Below are positions 7,516-15,538 of a DNA stretch of 64,000 nucleotides, piece by piece. This DNA is from Lawsonibacter sp900766145 (GTDB lineage: Bacteria; Bacillota; Clostridia; Oscillospirales; Oscillospiraceae). The DNA is taken from assembly GCF_030372275.1 (NCBI RefSeq), contig NZ_JAUDDJ010000001.1. One strand, 5' to 3'. Each line of letters begins with the position of its first letter. Position 1 is the stretch's first letter. Position numbers and translations under genes: made by a program. The notes under the pieces are model-generated. The model saw only the letters and a program-made list of their open reading frames with translations, had not been told where the DNA came from and ran no database searches.

Positions 7516-8019
7516 ATGGAACAGCAGCCGCTGCGCGCGGGCGGCACGATGGCTGAGGTCATGGACCGCTATCAGACCACGGTGTACGGCCTGGCCCTGG
7601 CCCGGCTGGGCAGCCCGGCGGACGCCGATGACGTCTTCCAGGAGGTCTTTCTGGCCTACTTCCAGTCGGTCAAGACCTTCCGGGACGAGGAGCACCGAAA
7701 GGCCTGGCTGCTGCGCACCACCATGAATCTGTGCCGGCGTGTCACTCACTCCTCCTGGCGCAAGAAAACCCTGCCCCTGGAGGAGGAACAGCTCCCCCCG
7801 CTCCCCTTTCGGGAGCCGGAGGAGAACCAGGTGTGGCAGGCCCTCACCTCTTTGGAGGAGAGCTACCGCCTCCCCCTCTACCTCTTCTATTTCCAGGAGC
7901 TGTCCACCCAGGAGATCGCCCACGCCCTCTCCCTGCGGCCTGGGACGGTGCGTATGCGCCTGTCCCGTGGTCGGGAACAGCTCCGCGCCCTGCTGAAAGG
8001 AGATTTTGACCATGAATAA
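7516..8019 (+). CDS. ECF-type RNA polymerase sigma factor
   Basis: A 167-residue sigma factor with only regions 2 and 4. Region 2 is YQTTVYGLALARLGSPADAD then DVFQEVFLAYFQSV and AWLLRTTMNLCRR. Region 4 is LPLYLFYFQELSTQEIAHAL then SLRPGTVRMRLSRGREQLR. ATG at 7516 has AGGAGG 9 bp upstream; an earlier GTG overlaps that site. It overlaps the next gene by 8 bp, which implies translational coupling with a putative membrane anti-sigma factor. This is the typical arrangement for an envelope-stress ECF pair. The signal is not known. Confidence 0.9.
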   Translation: MEQQPLRAGGTMAEVMDRYQTTVYGLALARLGSPADADDVFQEVFLAYFQSVKTFRDEEHRKAWLLRTTMNLCRRVTHSSWRKKTLPLEEEQLPPLPFREPEENQVWQALTSLEESYRLPLYLFYFQELSTQEIAHALSLRPGTVRMRLSRGREQLRALLKGDFDHE

Positions 8020-9337
8020 AGCGGACTTTGCCGCCATGCAGCGCCAGCTCACCCCCAGCCCCCAGGCTCGGGCCGCGCTGGAGGCCCGGCTGGAGTCGGC
8101 CCCGCCCAAACGGCGGCCTGGCCGCTGGAAATACGGCCTGCTGGCCGCCTGTGTTGTCCTGGCTGTATGCGCCGTCCCCCTGGTCCAGCAGTATCTGGCC
8201 CCCCGCCATGCTGTCCAGTCTGGCCCCCAGGACGGGATCGCTTATGAAGAATACGCCACCCAGGAGGGCACCCTCACCCTGCCCAAGCTGAACATCTGGG
8301 ATACCCAGCCCCCCTCGGAATACAGCGCCAACAGCTATGCCGCCGGGGAGGGGGTCAATCGGGATGTTGTCCAGAGCGATCTGGAGGCTCTGTTTGGCGG
8401 GTCGGTACCCGGGCTGCTGGGCTGGGACGGCCTGGCCGATCTGTGGGGTTACCTGGCCTTCGGCCCGCCGAAGGGGGCAAAGGAAACGGTTCAGCCTCCC
8501 CTGGATGAGCTGTTCTACGGCCATTTCTACGCCAGCTGCGACTGGGGGGAATTTACTCTGATGGTGGGCGGCCTTGGCACCACCGTCTCCCCCGACCTCA
8601 TTTCCCGCCCGGAGGACTACCCCGGCAACGCCTTCACCGTGATCGACGGGGTGGAGATCCGGGCCGCCCGGTTCACCAACGTGGATGGCACCAGCTACGG
8701 CGAGGTGTCCTTCACCATGAAGAACGGGTACAGCGTCTTTTACTCGGTGAACACCCCTTCCAGCCAGCAGACCGGGGAGCTGCTCGCCCGGCTGGTGCAG
8801 CTGGCAGTGGTGGAGGAGAAGCTCAATCCCCAGGTCCTCACCCCGGAGACGGCCGCCTCCAACACCGGGGACGCCCCCGTCCAGGACGGCGCAATTCCCT
8901 ATGAAGATCTGATGCACTATTTCTCCGATCAATACGGAGCGGACCGCTACCCCGACTGGTTTGCCGGGGCCTGGCTGGACAGTACCTCCGGCAACCTGGT
9001 GGTGGCCCTGGTGGATGGTTATGACGCCGCGGCCCTAGAACAGGAGGTTCGGAGCGTGGTGGGAAGCACCGTGACCTTCTCCACGGCCCGATACTCCTAC
9101 GCCCATCTGCTCTCCCTCCAGGATCAGATCGGCCAGCGGATGCAGGAGGAGGCCACAGCCTACGCCAGCTGGGTGGATGTGATGGAAAACCGGGTACAGC
9201 TGGAACTGGATACCGCCTCCTCCGATCTGCTTACCTCCCTGGCCCAGCTGGACCCGGCGGGGGATGCTATTCGGGTGGTGGAGGGCTCTGCTCCCACGAC
9301 AGACGTTTACTATGAAACCTTGCCCGGAGAGTCCTGA
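8012..9337 (+). CDS. putative membrane-anchored anti-sigma factor with large extracellular domain
   Basis: A 441-residue protein: a cytoplasmic N-terminus of about 40 residues, one membrane helix (about residues 42-63, YGLLAACVVLAVCAVPLVQQ), then roughly 375 extracellular residues with no recognised domain. ATG at 8012 follows AAAGGAG and lies inside the last codons of the ECF sigma gene. Topology and coupling suggest an anti-sigma partner. However, the cytosolic part is short and lacks a visible zinc-binding HxxxCxxC motif, so any sigma binding would be of a different type. A repeated feature of the outer domain is alternating Leu/Val-rich and Asp/Gly-rich stretches. Confidence 0.65.
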   Translation: MNKADFAAMQRQLTPSPQARAALEARLESAPPKRRPGRWKYGLLAACVVLAVCAVPLVQQYLAPRHAVQSGPQDGIAYEEYATQEGTLTLPKLNIWDTQPPSEYSANSYAAGEGVNRDVVQSDLEALFGGSVPGLLGWDGLADLWGYLAFGPPKGAKETVQPPLDELFYGHFYASCDWGEFTLMVGGLGTTVSPDLISRPEDYPGNAFTVIDGVEIRAARFTNVDGTSYGEVSFTMKNGYSVFYSVNTPSSQQTGELLARLVQLAVVEEKLNPQVLTPETAASNTGDAPVQDGAIPYEDLMHYFSDQYGADRYPDWFAGAWLDSTSGNLVVALVDGYDAAALEQEVRSVVGSTVTFSTARYSYAHLLSLQDQIGQRMQEEATAYASWVDVMENRVQLELDTASSDLLTSLAQLDPAGDAIRVVEGSAPTTDVYYETLPGES

Positions 9338-9346
9338 CCTCCCCAC

Positions 9347-9375
9347 TTGACATTTTTCCTCCTGAGGGCTACCAT
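9347..9375 (+). promoter_or_regulatory. promoter of the nitroreductase gene
   Basis: TTGACA (9347-9352), 17-bp spacer, TACCAT (9370-9375). It starts 10 bp after the preceding stop codon and lies 37 bp before the nitroreductase ATG, whose ribosome site is AGGAGG. Confidence 0.7.
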
Positions 9376-9411
9376 GTTTTTATTCTTAATCCCAAGTCAG
9401 GAGGAACCCAT

Positions 9412-9954
9412 ATGGACGCTCAGACCTGCATTCTCACCCGGCGCAGCGTGCGCCAGTTCACCGACCAGCCTGTCCCCCACGACCTGCTGGAGAAGGTGGT
9501 CTCTCTGGCCGCCTACGCCCCCAGCTGGAAGAACACTCAGATCAGCCGCTATCTGGCCATTGAGGACCCCGCGGTGCGGGAGACCATCGCTTCGGAGTAC
9601 TGCCTGGCCGGGGCTAACAACCCCGCCATCATCCGCAGCGCTCCCCTGCTGGTGGCCCAGACCTTTGTGAAAAACCGCTGCGGCTACGAGCGGGACGGCT
9701 CCTTCACCACCGACCGGGAGGACGGCTGGCAGTATTACGACTGCGGCATCGCCGCCCAGACCTTCTGCCTGGCCGCCCACGACCTGGGTCTGGCCACGGT
9801 GATCATGGGCGTCTTTGACCGCAAGCGGCTCCAGGAATATCTCCAGGTGCCCGAGGAGCAGGAACTCATGGCCCTCATCGCGGTAGGCTACCCCGCTCAG
9901 GTGGGTGCGGCCCCCAAGCGCAAGGATGTGGACGTGCTCCTGTCCTGGAAGTAA
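9412..9954 (+). CDS. nitroreductase-family flavoprotein
   Basis: A 180-residue FMN-dependent oxidoreductase of the nitroreductase superfamily. It has the N-terminal FMN-phosphate contact ILTRRSVRQFTDQPVP (family RRSxRxF), the APSWKNTQ segment after the first helices, and the C-terminal GIAAQTFCLAAHDLGLAT then VIMGVF. Members reduce nitro compounds, quinones or flavins with NAD(P)H, and the real substrate cannot be inferred. It has its own promoter and ends at a hairpin shared with the convergent SulP gene, so it is monocistronic. Confidence 0.88.
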   Translation: MDAQTCILTRRSVRQFTDQPVPHDLLEKVVSLAAYAPSWKNTQISRYLAIEDPAVRETIASEYCLAGANNPAIIRSAPLLVAQTFVKNRCGYERDGSFTTDREDGWQYYDCGIAAQTFCLAAHDLGLATVIMGVFDRKRLQEYLQVPEEQELMALIAVGYPAQVGAAPKRKDVDVLLSWK

Positions 9955-9960
9955 CATAAA

Positions 9961-9991
9961 AAAACAGCGACGGCACTGCCGTCGCTGTTTT
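9961..9991. terminator. bidirectional terminator between nitroreductase and SulP genes
   Basis: Perfect 14-bp arms (9961-9974, 9978-9991) around a 3-base ACT loop, with A and T runs on the outsides. It sits 6 bp after the nitroreductase stop and directly before the SulP stop, so it serves both convergent genes. Confidence 0.93.
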
Positions 9992-9992
9992 T

Positions 9993-11621
9993 TTATAACT
10001 CCATAGCTCGCTTCAACGCAGCATCAATGTTCGTGCAGAAGTTCTTCTTTCCCACTTGCTGATAGAGACCGGATTTTTTCAGCACTGACATGGGCTGCTC
10101 ATTGACGTGGGAAAAGACCAGCTGCACCCCGGCACGACTGCACTCCTCCCACAGCCGCCGCAACCCCTTTAGGGCCGTGATATCCAGAGCGGGCACACTG
10201 CGCATGCGCAAAATCAGCACCCGCTTCTCTCCTCCCTCGTCAATGTGGGGGATCTTATCTGCCGCGCCGAAGAACATGGGACCGTTAATCTCATAGATCA
10301 TCACATGGGCGGGCACATGCTTGAGCCGGCCCTTTCCTGCCTGGGTATGCTCCACGTACTCCCACTCTTCCACTACGGCCACATCGGCCATCCGCTTCAT
10401 AAACAGCAGGCAGGCCAGGGTCAGGCCCACCCCGATGGCCACCACCAGATCAAAGACCACGGTCAGGAAAAAGGTAAGCAGCAACACCGCCGTATCGCTC
10501 TTGGGAGACTGGCGGACCACCCGCACGAAGGTGCGCCAGCCGCTCATGTTGTAGGCCACCACAAACAGGATGGCCGCAATACAGGGCATGGGAATCAGGG
10601 CCGCATAGGGCATCAGCAGCACCAGTACCAACACCAGCACGCCAGCATGGACCATGCCCGCCACCGGAGACACGCCGCCGTTTTTGATGTTGGCGGCGGT
10701 ACGGGCGATGGCCCCCGTGGCCGGAATACCGCCAAACAAAGCGGAGGCTGTATTGCCCACACCCTGGGCCACCAGCTCCATATTAGAATTGTGGTGAGAG
10801 CCTGTCATCTCATCGGCCACCACACAGGACAGCAGCGACTCGATGGCCGCCAGAATGGCGATGGTGAAGGCGTCAGGCAGTACCGCCGCCACGATGTCGT
10901 AATTGACCGTGGGCAGGGTAAACTTGGGCAGATCGGTGGAGATGGTATACAGGTCCCCGATGGTGTTCACCGGCAAACGCAGCAGCTTGACCATGGCCGC
11001 CGTCACAATCACCGCCACCAGAGAGGCGGGAATCTTGGCAAAAAATCTGGGCCAGACGATCTGAATGGCCAGCGCCACGCACCCCACCGCTACGGCACTG
11101 ATACTCCAGGTGGAGAAGCAGGAGAAAAACTCCTCCAGCTTTTCTACGGTCTCAACGGGAGAGTTCTGGAAGGTCACGCCAAAAAAGTCCTTTAACTGTC
11201 CTACCACAATGGTCACCGCGATACCTGCGGTAAAGCCGGTGGTAATCGTATAGGGGATAAATTTGATCATGCTGCCCATGCGGAGCACACCCATCAGGAT
11301 CAGCAGAATACCGGCCAGCACCGTGGCCACGGCCAGGCCGTCCATCCCGTTTCGTGCCACAATCCCCGCCACGATGGAGGCAAAGGCTGCCGTGGGTCCT
11401 GCGATCTGAACCTTGCTCCCGCCCAGGGCCGAGATCAAAAACCCTGCCACAATGGCAGTATACAGGCCCTGTTCCGGGGACACGCCGGATGCCAGGGCCA
11501 GGGCGATGGACAACGGCAGGGCAATAATGGCTACAATAACGCCCGCCACCAGGTCCTTCATAAATTTCTCTCTGGAATAGTCCGCCAACGTTTCCAGAAG
11601 CTGGGGCCTGAATGAATGCAT
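9993..11621 (-). CDS. SulP (SLC26)-family anion transporter with STAS domain
   Basis: A 542-residue secondary transporter. The hydrophobic region (about residues 20-410) carries the SulP signature near ALPLSIALALASGVSPEQGL with the following YTAIVAGFLISALGGS. It also contains VQIAGPTAAFASIVAGIVA and many helices. The C-terminus (about 430-540) is a STAS domain with RMRSVPALDITALKGLRRL. Family members move sulfate, bicarbonate or dicarboxylates; the substrate here is unknown. ATG at 11621 was chosen because AGGAGGGAGC lies 5-15 bp upstream. That ribosome site lies inside a strong hairpin (see regulatory entry). It is downstream of the BI-1 family gene on the same strand. Confidence 0.92.
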   Translation of the reverse strand: MHSFRPQLLETLADYSREKFMKDLVAGVIVAIIALPLSIALALASGVSPEQGLYTAIVAGFLISALGGSKVQIAGPTAAFASIVAGIVARNGMDGLAVATVLAGILLILMGVLRMGSMIKFIPYTITTGFTAGIAVTIVVGQLKDFFGVTFQNSPVETVEKLEEFFSCFSTWSISAVAVGCVALAIQIVWPRFFAKIPASLVAVIVTAAMVKLLRLPVNTIGDLYTISTDLPKFTLPTVNYDIVAAVLPDAFTIAILAAIESLLSCVVADEMTGSHHNSNMELVAQGVGNTASALFGGIPATGAIARTAANIKNGGVSPVAGMVHAGVLVLVLVLLMPYAALIPMPCIAAILFVVAYNMSGWRTFVRVVRQSPKSDTAVLLLTFFLTVVFDLVVAIGVGLTLACLLFMKRMADVAVVEEWEYVEHTQAGKGRLKHVPAHVMIYEINGPMFFGAADKIPHIDEGGEKRVLILRMRSVPALDITALKGLRRLWEECSRAGVQLVFSHVNEQPMSVLKKSGLYQQVGKKNFCTNIDAALKRAMEL

Positions 11622-11676
11622 AAAAAAGCTCCCTCCTAAAAAATAACACACAGTGCCATTCTATCGGAGGGAGCTT
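11622..11676 (-). promoter_or_regulatory. hairpin that covers the SulP ribosome site
   Basis: On the minus strand AAGCTCCCTCC (11676-11666) pairs perfectly over 11 bp with GGAGGGAGCTT (11636-11626), leaving a 29-base loop. The second arm is the Shine-Dalgarno of the SulP gene, and it is followed by TTTT and then the ATG. The structure can act both as an intrinsic terminator for the upstream BI-1 gene and as an occluder of SulP translation. Which of these occurs is inference. Confidence 0.6.
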
Positions 11677-11734
11677 CTTTTCGCAAGGGAAAAAGAGAAT
11701 TTTGTAAAATTTTGTCCGCCGTTTTCCTTGTTTT

Positions 11735-12454
11735 TCAATCTCTCTGTCTGCCCAGGAAGCGCAGCAGATACAAGAAGAGGTTGATAAAGTCCAGATACAG
11801 CTGCAAGGCAGAGAAGATGGATGCCTTTTCCATCATATCGGGATAGCCGGAGTAGTAGTAATAGAATTCCCGGATGCGCTGAGTGTCATAGGCAGTATAG
11901 CCCAGGAAAATGCCGATGCCGATGAGACAGTACACACTCTCCGTTCCGGACAGGCCGGGGATAAACGTGACCAGAATCTCGAATACCAGCAGGAAAATGA
12001 GCCCGCTGAGCAGGATGGAACGATATCCTGCCAGGCTGCGGCTGGTAAAGTGGCCATAAGCGGCCAGCGCGCCAAAATAGAGGGCTGTCATCAGGAAGAC
12101 CAGTACCACGCTGAACAGCTGAAACAGATACAGCCAGGAAGATACGGTAATCCCCATCACAATAGAGAACACCACAAACAGCGTCTGGGCCGAGGACACC
12201 GACATCTTCTCAATCCGCCCGGAGAAGGTGATGACCATAAACAAGGTCACCAGCCCCAGCGCAATAGGAACCAGGGGACTTGCCGCATAGAGATACAAGG
12301 TCAGATTAGTCATCCACCCCAGAATGGCCACACCAAAGGTGATCAACAGCCCCAGCATCATCCACAGGAAGGTGCGGGTGGTATATTGTGCCTCGGTAAT
12401 TACGCCGCTGGGTGCGCCGTAGTCCCGATCCAGTTCATGGGGATCAAAAGCCAT
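11735..12454 (-). CDS. Bax inhibitor-1 / YccA-family membrane protein
   Basis: A 239-residue integral-membrane protein with seven predicted helices, of the BI-1 (UPF0005) family. Family features visible are TRTFLWMMLGLLITFGVAIL near the N-terminus, SVSSAQTLFVVFSIVMGITV in the middle, and the C-terminal IGIFLGYTAYDTQRIREFYY then IFSALQLYLDFINLFLYLLR. The Asp residues of YDTQ and YLDF form the family's pH-sensing pair. Bacterial members such as YetJ leak calcium and others act in membrane protein quality control. The role here is undetermined. GAAAGGAG lies before ATG 12454. Confidence 0.9.
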   Translation of the reverse strand: MAFDPHELDRDYGAPSGVITEAQYTTRTFLWMMLGLLITFGVAILGWMTNLTLYLYAASPLVPIALGLVTLFMVITFSGRIEKMSVSSAQTLFVVFSIVMGITVSSWLYLFQLFSVVLVFLMTALYFGALAAYGHFTSRSLAGYRSILLSGLIFLLVFEILVTFIPGLSGTESVYCLIGIGIFLGYTAYDTQRIREFYYYYSGYPDMMEKASIFSALQLYLDFINLFLYLLRFLGRQRD

Positions 12455-12599
12455 AAAAGCAGCTCCTTTCCAAAGGAAAACCTATCTCTCAGATTTCTTT
12501 CTGAGGGTGGCCTTATTATATCTGCTTTTGGGGGAAAAATCAATTCTTTCCGCCCTCGGTGTTTCGGGAAACCGGTCGGAACCGGCAGGGAAGTTTTTC

Positions 12600-12628
12600 T
12601 TGCATTCCAGAAAAATTTGTGTTATATT
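12600..12628 (+). promoter_or_regulatory. promoter of tRNA-Gly
   Basis: TTGCAT (12600-12605), 17-bp spacer, TATATT (12623-12628), with the tRNA beginning 17 bp downstream. Confidence 0.65.
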
Positions 12629-12645
12629 ATTCAGGCAATCAACTT

Positions 12646-12719
12646 GCAGGTGTAGTTCAATGGCAGAATGTCAGCTTCCCAAGCTGAACACGGGGGTTCG
12701 ATTCCCCTCACCTGCTCCA
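12646..12719 (+). tRNA. tRNA-Gly (anticodon CCC)
   Basis: Full cloverleaf: acceptor stem GCAGGTG with CACCTGC, D arm, anticodon stem TCAGC/GCTGA around loop TTCCCAA (anticodon CCC), T arm with GGTTCGATTCC, discriminator T and encoded CCA at 12717-12719. It reads GGG codons. It is monocistronic, with its own promoter and terminator. Confidence 0.95.
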
Positions 12720-12758
12720 AAAGAAAAAGGACATCCTTCTGGATGTCCTTTTTCTTTT
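12719..12758. terminator. terminator after tRNA-Gly, shared with the convergent gene
   Basis: An 18-bp near-perfect stem (12719-12736 with 12741-12758) and a 4-base TTCT loop. GGACATCC/GGATGTCC forms the core, bordered by A-rich and T-rich arms. It works in both orientations and ends 14 bp before the stop of the cysteine-desulfurase-like gene. Confidence 0.9.
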
Positions 12759-12771
12759 GTGTCGTTTTGTT

Positions 12772-13908
12772 TTATACTCCAGCTCCGGAACAAACCTGCC
12801 GCAGCTGACGGGCCGCAGCATCCATCTCCCAGGGCTGATTGAAGGCAGACACGCTCAGACGCACGGTTCCGTCCTCCAACGTTCCCGCAGTCCTATGGGC
12901 CAGGGGGGCGCAGTGCAGGCCGGCCCGCACGGCCACTCCCCGACGTCCCAGCCGCTCTCCCAGCTCCTCGCAGTCTAGCCCCTCCACCTGGAGGGACAGA
13001 ACCCCTGCCTGAGCCCTGGGGTCCCGGGCACGGAACAGGGTGATTCCGGGGATCTGCTCCAGGCCAGCGGCCAGGCGGCGGATGAGTGCGCTCTCCCGGC
13101 GGCCGATGTTTTCCACCCCGGTACGCCGTACAAACCGCAGCCCCTCCAGAAGCCCGGCAATGCCTGTTACATTGTGAGTACCCGCCTCCAGGCGGTCGGG
13201 CAGAAAATCGGGCATAGTCTGCACCAGAGAGGCCGACCCCGTCCCCCCTTCCAGCAGGGGCTGGGGCGCCGTGTCTCCGCACAGGAGCAGGCCGGTACCC
13301 TGGGGCCCATAGAGCCCCTTGTGTCCCGGCATAGCCAGATAGGCGGCGCCCAGCGCCTCCATATCCAGGGGCACGCACCCTGCCGACTGGGATGCGTCTA
13401 CAATGAGCGGCACCCTCCGCTCCCGGCACACCCGGGCGATCTCTTCCACAGGGAGGATGAATCCAAACACATTGGACACATGGCAGCATACTACGGCGGA
13501 TACCTCGGGGGTAATGGCATTCCGGAAGGCCTCCACTGCCCTCTCCCGGTCAAAGAGAGAGCTCTCCGCCACCCGCACCGTGACGTTGGGGATCGCATGG
13601 AGCGGGCGAGTGACCGCGTTGTGCTCATAGCCGGAGATGACCACCGTGCTTCCCGGCCGCACCAGAGATTTGATGGCGATATTCAGGCCGTGGGTGGCAT
13701 TAAAGGTAAAAACCACCCGCTCCGGATCGGAGAGGTGGAACAGACGGGCGGCCTCCTGGCGGCAGGCAAAGGCGGTGTCCGCCGCCGCCATGGCGGCGGA
13801 GTGCCCTCCCCGGCCGGGACTGGCCAAATGCCCCATGGCCCAGGCCGAGGCCCGGGCTACCTGAGGCGGCTTTTGCAGGGTGGTGGCAGCGCTGTCCAGA
13901 TAGATCAC
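12772..13908 (-). CDS. class-V aminotransferase, cysteine desulfurase / selenocysteine lyase-like
   Basis: A 378-residue PLP enzyme of the NifS/SufS superfamily. It has IYLDSAATTLQKPPQV at the N-terminus, NATHGLNIAIKSL, the cofactor-contacting Asp in LIVDASQSAGCVP, and the PLP lysine in YLAMPGHKGLYGPQGTGLL. A catalytic-loop cysteine lies in VRAGLHCAPLAHR near the C-terminus. It should release sulfur (or selenium) from cysteine-type substrates. It resembles the EF2568-type subgroup often found beside selenium-related genes. The partner DUF3343 gene overlaps its start by 4 bp, so they are translationally coupled. Substrate preference is not visible. Confidence 0.88.
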   Translation of the reverse strand: MIYLDSAATTLQKPPQVARASAWAMGHLASPGRGGHSAAMAAADTAFACRQEAARLFHLSDPERVVFTFNATHGLNIAIKSLVRPGSTVVISGYEHNAVTRPLHAIPNVTVRVAESSLFDRERAVEAFRNAITPEVSAVVCCHVSNVFGFILPVEEIARVCRERRVPLIVDASQSAGCVPLDMEALGAAYLAMPGHKGLYGPQGTGLLLCGDTAPQPLLEGGTGSASLVQTMPDFLPDRLEAGTHNVTGIAGLLEGLRFVRRTGVENIGRRESALIRRLAAGLEQIPGITLFRARDPRAQAGVLSLQVEGLDCEELGERLGRRGVAVRAGLHCAPLAHRTAGTLEDGTVRLSVSAFNQPWEMDAAARQLRQVCSGAGV

Positions 13909-14159
13909 AGGCCCACCTCCTCATATCCGCCGCCGTTGTCTGCCAGGAAAACCCGTTTGGCCGGCAGTCCCGCCTGGCGCAGTACCGCTAACGCGTCCTC
14001 CAGATCATGCAGGCGGATTTTGACGCAGTGGCTGCACCCCTCCCCGGCAATCTGCCGCGGGGTGCGGAAAATATGAGCCGTGATCCCCGCCCGTCCCAGA
14101 GCGGCGGCGGTGCGCTGGGCATAGGTGAGGGACCGGCAGATGATAAGATAATAGAGCAT
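13905..14159 (-). CDS. DUF3343 small protein, putative Se/S carrier
   Basis: An 84-residue protein opening MLYYLIICRSLTYAQRTAAA then LGRAGITAHIFRTPRQIAGE. GCSHCVKI follows: a CxxC-like pair at about residues 42-45 after GEG, a hallmark of DUF3343 proteins, some of which are annotated as selenium/sulfur carrier-like. It is encoded directly before, and overlapping, a cysteine-desulfurase-like gene, supporting a persulfide or selenide acceptor role (inference). ATG at 14159 has GAAAGGAG 9 bp upstream. Confidence 0.8.
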   Translation of the reverse strand: MLYYLIICRSLTYAQRTAAALGRAGITAHIFRTPRQIAGEGCSHCVKIRLHDLEDALAVLRQAGLPAKRVFLADNGGGYEEVGL

Positions 14160-14252
14160 GACGTGGCTCCTTTCTCGGGGGCCGGGACCATGCCGAGTCC
14201 TTCTCCCCTGGACCAGTCTATGCTCTATTTTTCTCTTTGCCCCTACGGGGGC

Positions 14253-14729
14253 TTATTTTCTCTGCTCCAGCAGGCACACCGCATGGGCTGCAATGCCCTG
14301 CTCCGCGCCGGTAAAGCCCAGCTTCTCCTCGGTGGTGGCCTTCACATTCACCTGCTCCGGAGCCACCCCCATGTGCCGGGCCAGATTGTCCCGCATCTGA
14401 GGGATATGTGGGGCCAGCTTGGGCTTCTGGGCCAAGATGGTGGCATCTACATTGCCCACCTGCCAGCCCGCCTTACCCAGCAGGGCCATTACGTGGTCCA
14501 GCAGTACTAGGCTGTCCGCTCCCTTGTAGGCCGGATCGGTATCCGGGAAATGGCGGCCAATGTCTCCCAGAGCCGCCGCCCCCAGTAGGGCGTCCATCAC
14601 CGCGTGGGTGAGCACGTCGGCGTCCGAATGGCCCAGCAGCCCCAGGGTGTGGGGCACCTCTACCCCGCCCAGGATAAGCTTGCGCCCCTCCACCAAGCGG
14701 TGTACGTCGTATCCATGTCCAATGCGCAT
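14253..14729 (-). CDS. ispF: 2-C-methyl-D-erythritol 2,4-cyclodiphosphate synthase
   Basis: Fifth enzyme of the MEP isoprenoid pathway; a trimeric zinc enzyme that makes the cyclodiphosphate. It has MRIGHGYDVHRL (zinc ligands Asp and His), LGLLGHSDADVLTHAVMDAL (His ligand and signature), and GDIGRHFPDTDPAYKGADS. The C-terminal NVKATTEEKLGFTGAEQGI completes it. Its 158 residues are standard. The ATG overlaps the ispD stop codon (TGATG), so the two are translationally coupled. Confidence 0.97.
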   Translation of the reverse strand: MRIGHGYDVHRLVEGRKLILGGVEVPHTLGLLGHSDADVLTHAVMDALLGAAALGDIGRHFPDTDPAYKGADSLVLLDHVMALLGKAGWQVGNVDATILAQKPKLAPHIPQMRDNLARHMGVAPEQVNVKATTEEKLGFTGAEQGIAAHAVCLLEQRK

Positions 14730-15463
14730 CACAGTACCCTCCCATCTCTGGCGTCCAGAATCGCCTCGCCAAGGAACAGGTCCAGCGGCGTGGTGATCTT
14801 GATGTTCTCCCGGCTTCCCTGGGTAAGGGATACCTTCATGCCCAGACGCTCCACGGCGGCACAGTCGTCGGTGAGGGCCACTCCCTCCTCCACCGCCTTT
14901 TCTACCGCCGCCCGGATGAGACCTGCCTCAAACACCTGGGGCGTCTGTACCGCAAAGAGGGATGAGCGGTCCGGGGTCTCCACCGCCAGTCCATTCTCCA
15001 CCCGCTTGATGGTGTCGGTCACCGGGATAGCGGGAGCAGCGGCTCCGGTGGCCTCCGCCTTTTCCAGCACCTCTCCCAAAACTTCCTGGGTAAGGAAAGG
15101 CCGGGCGCCGTCCTGAATAGCGATGAGCTCCGCGTCCTGCCGTACTTCCCGCAGGCCGCACAGCACCGAGTGGATGCGCTCCTTGCCGCCCACCACCACC
15201 TTGGACACCTTATCCAGGGCAAAGGCCTTGCACAGCTGGCTCACCTCCACCAGCAGGTCCTCCCGGGTGACCACTACGATCTCGTCGATCTCGTCACAGT
15301 TCTGGAACACCCGCAGGGTGCGCACCAGCACCGGCACGTCGGCCAGAGGGGTAAGTACTTTATCGATGCCCTCCATCCGGGTGGCTGAACCGGCAGCCAC
15401 CACCACCACCGCACGCACTGTTTTTTTCTGCTTCCGCCCCAGCCGGGACAGTAATCCTGCCAT
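14729..15463 (-). CDS. ispD: 2-C-methyl-D-erythritol 4-phosphate cytidylyltransferase
   Basis: Third enzyme of the MEP pathway; transfers CMP to methylerythritol phosphate. The nucleotide-binding AVVVVAAGSATRMEGIDKVL, IHSVLCGLREV, IQDGARPFL and PVTDTIKRV segments are all present, as is QTPQVFEAGLI near the end. At 244 residues it is slightly longer than usual, because of a basic N-terminal extension (MAGLLSRLGRKQKKTVR). ATG 15463 follows AAGGAGTG. The pair ispD-ispF follows carD on the same strand, an order also found in Bacillus. Confidence 0.96.
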   Translation of the reverse strand: MAGLLSRLGRKQKKTVRAVVVVAAGSATRMEGIDKVLTPLADVPVLVRTLRVFQNCDEIDEIVVVTREDLLVEVSQLCKAFALDKVSKVVVGGKERIHSVLCGLREVRQDAELIAIQDGARPFLTQEVLGEVLEKAEATGAAAPAIPVTDTIKRVENGLAVETPDRSSLFAVQTPQVFEAGLIRAAVEKAVEEGVALTDDCAAVERLGMKVSLTQGSRENIKITTPLDLFLGEAILDARDGRVL

Positions 15464-15538
15464 ATGTCTCACTCCTTGCAAAAGAGGAGCCCTTCCGGCC
15501 CCTCTTTCCCATCCTATTGTTCTGCCCTGGCAGATATG

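Noticed and set aside
7844..8932. 362-codon frame on the minus strand
   Set aside because: Antisense to the ECF sigma/partner pair, which has consistent starts, ribosome sites and coupling; the minus frame is a composition artefact.
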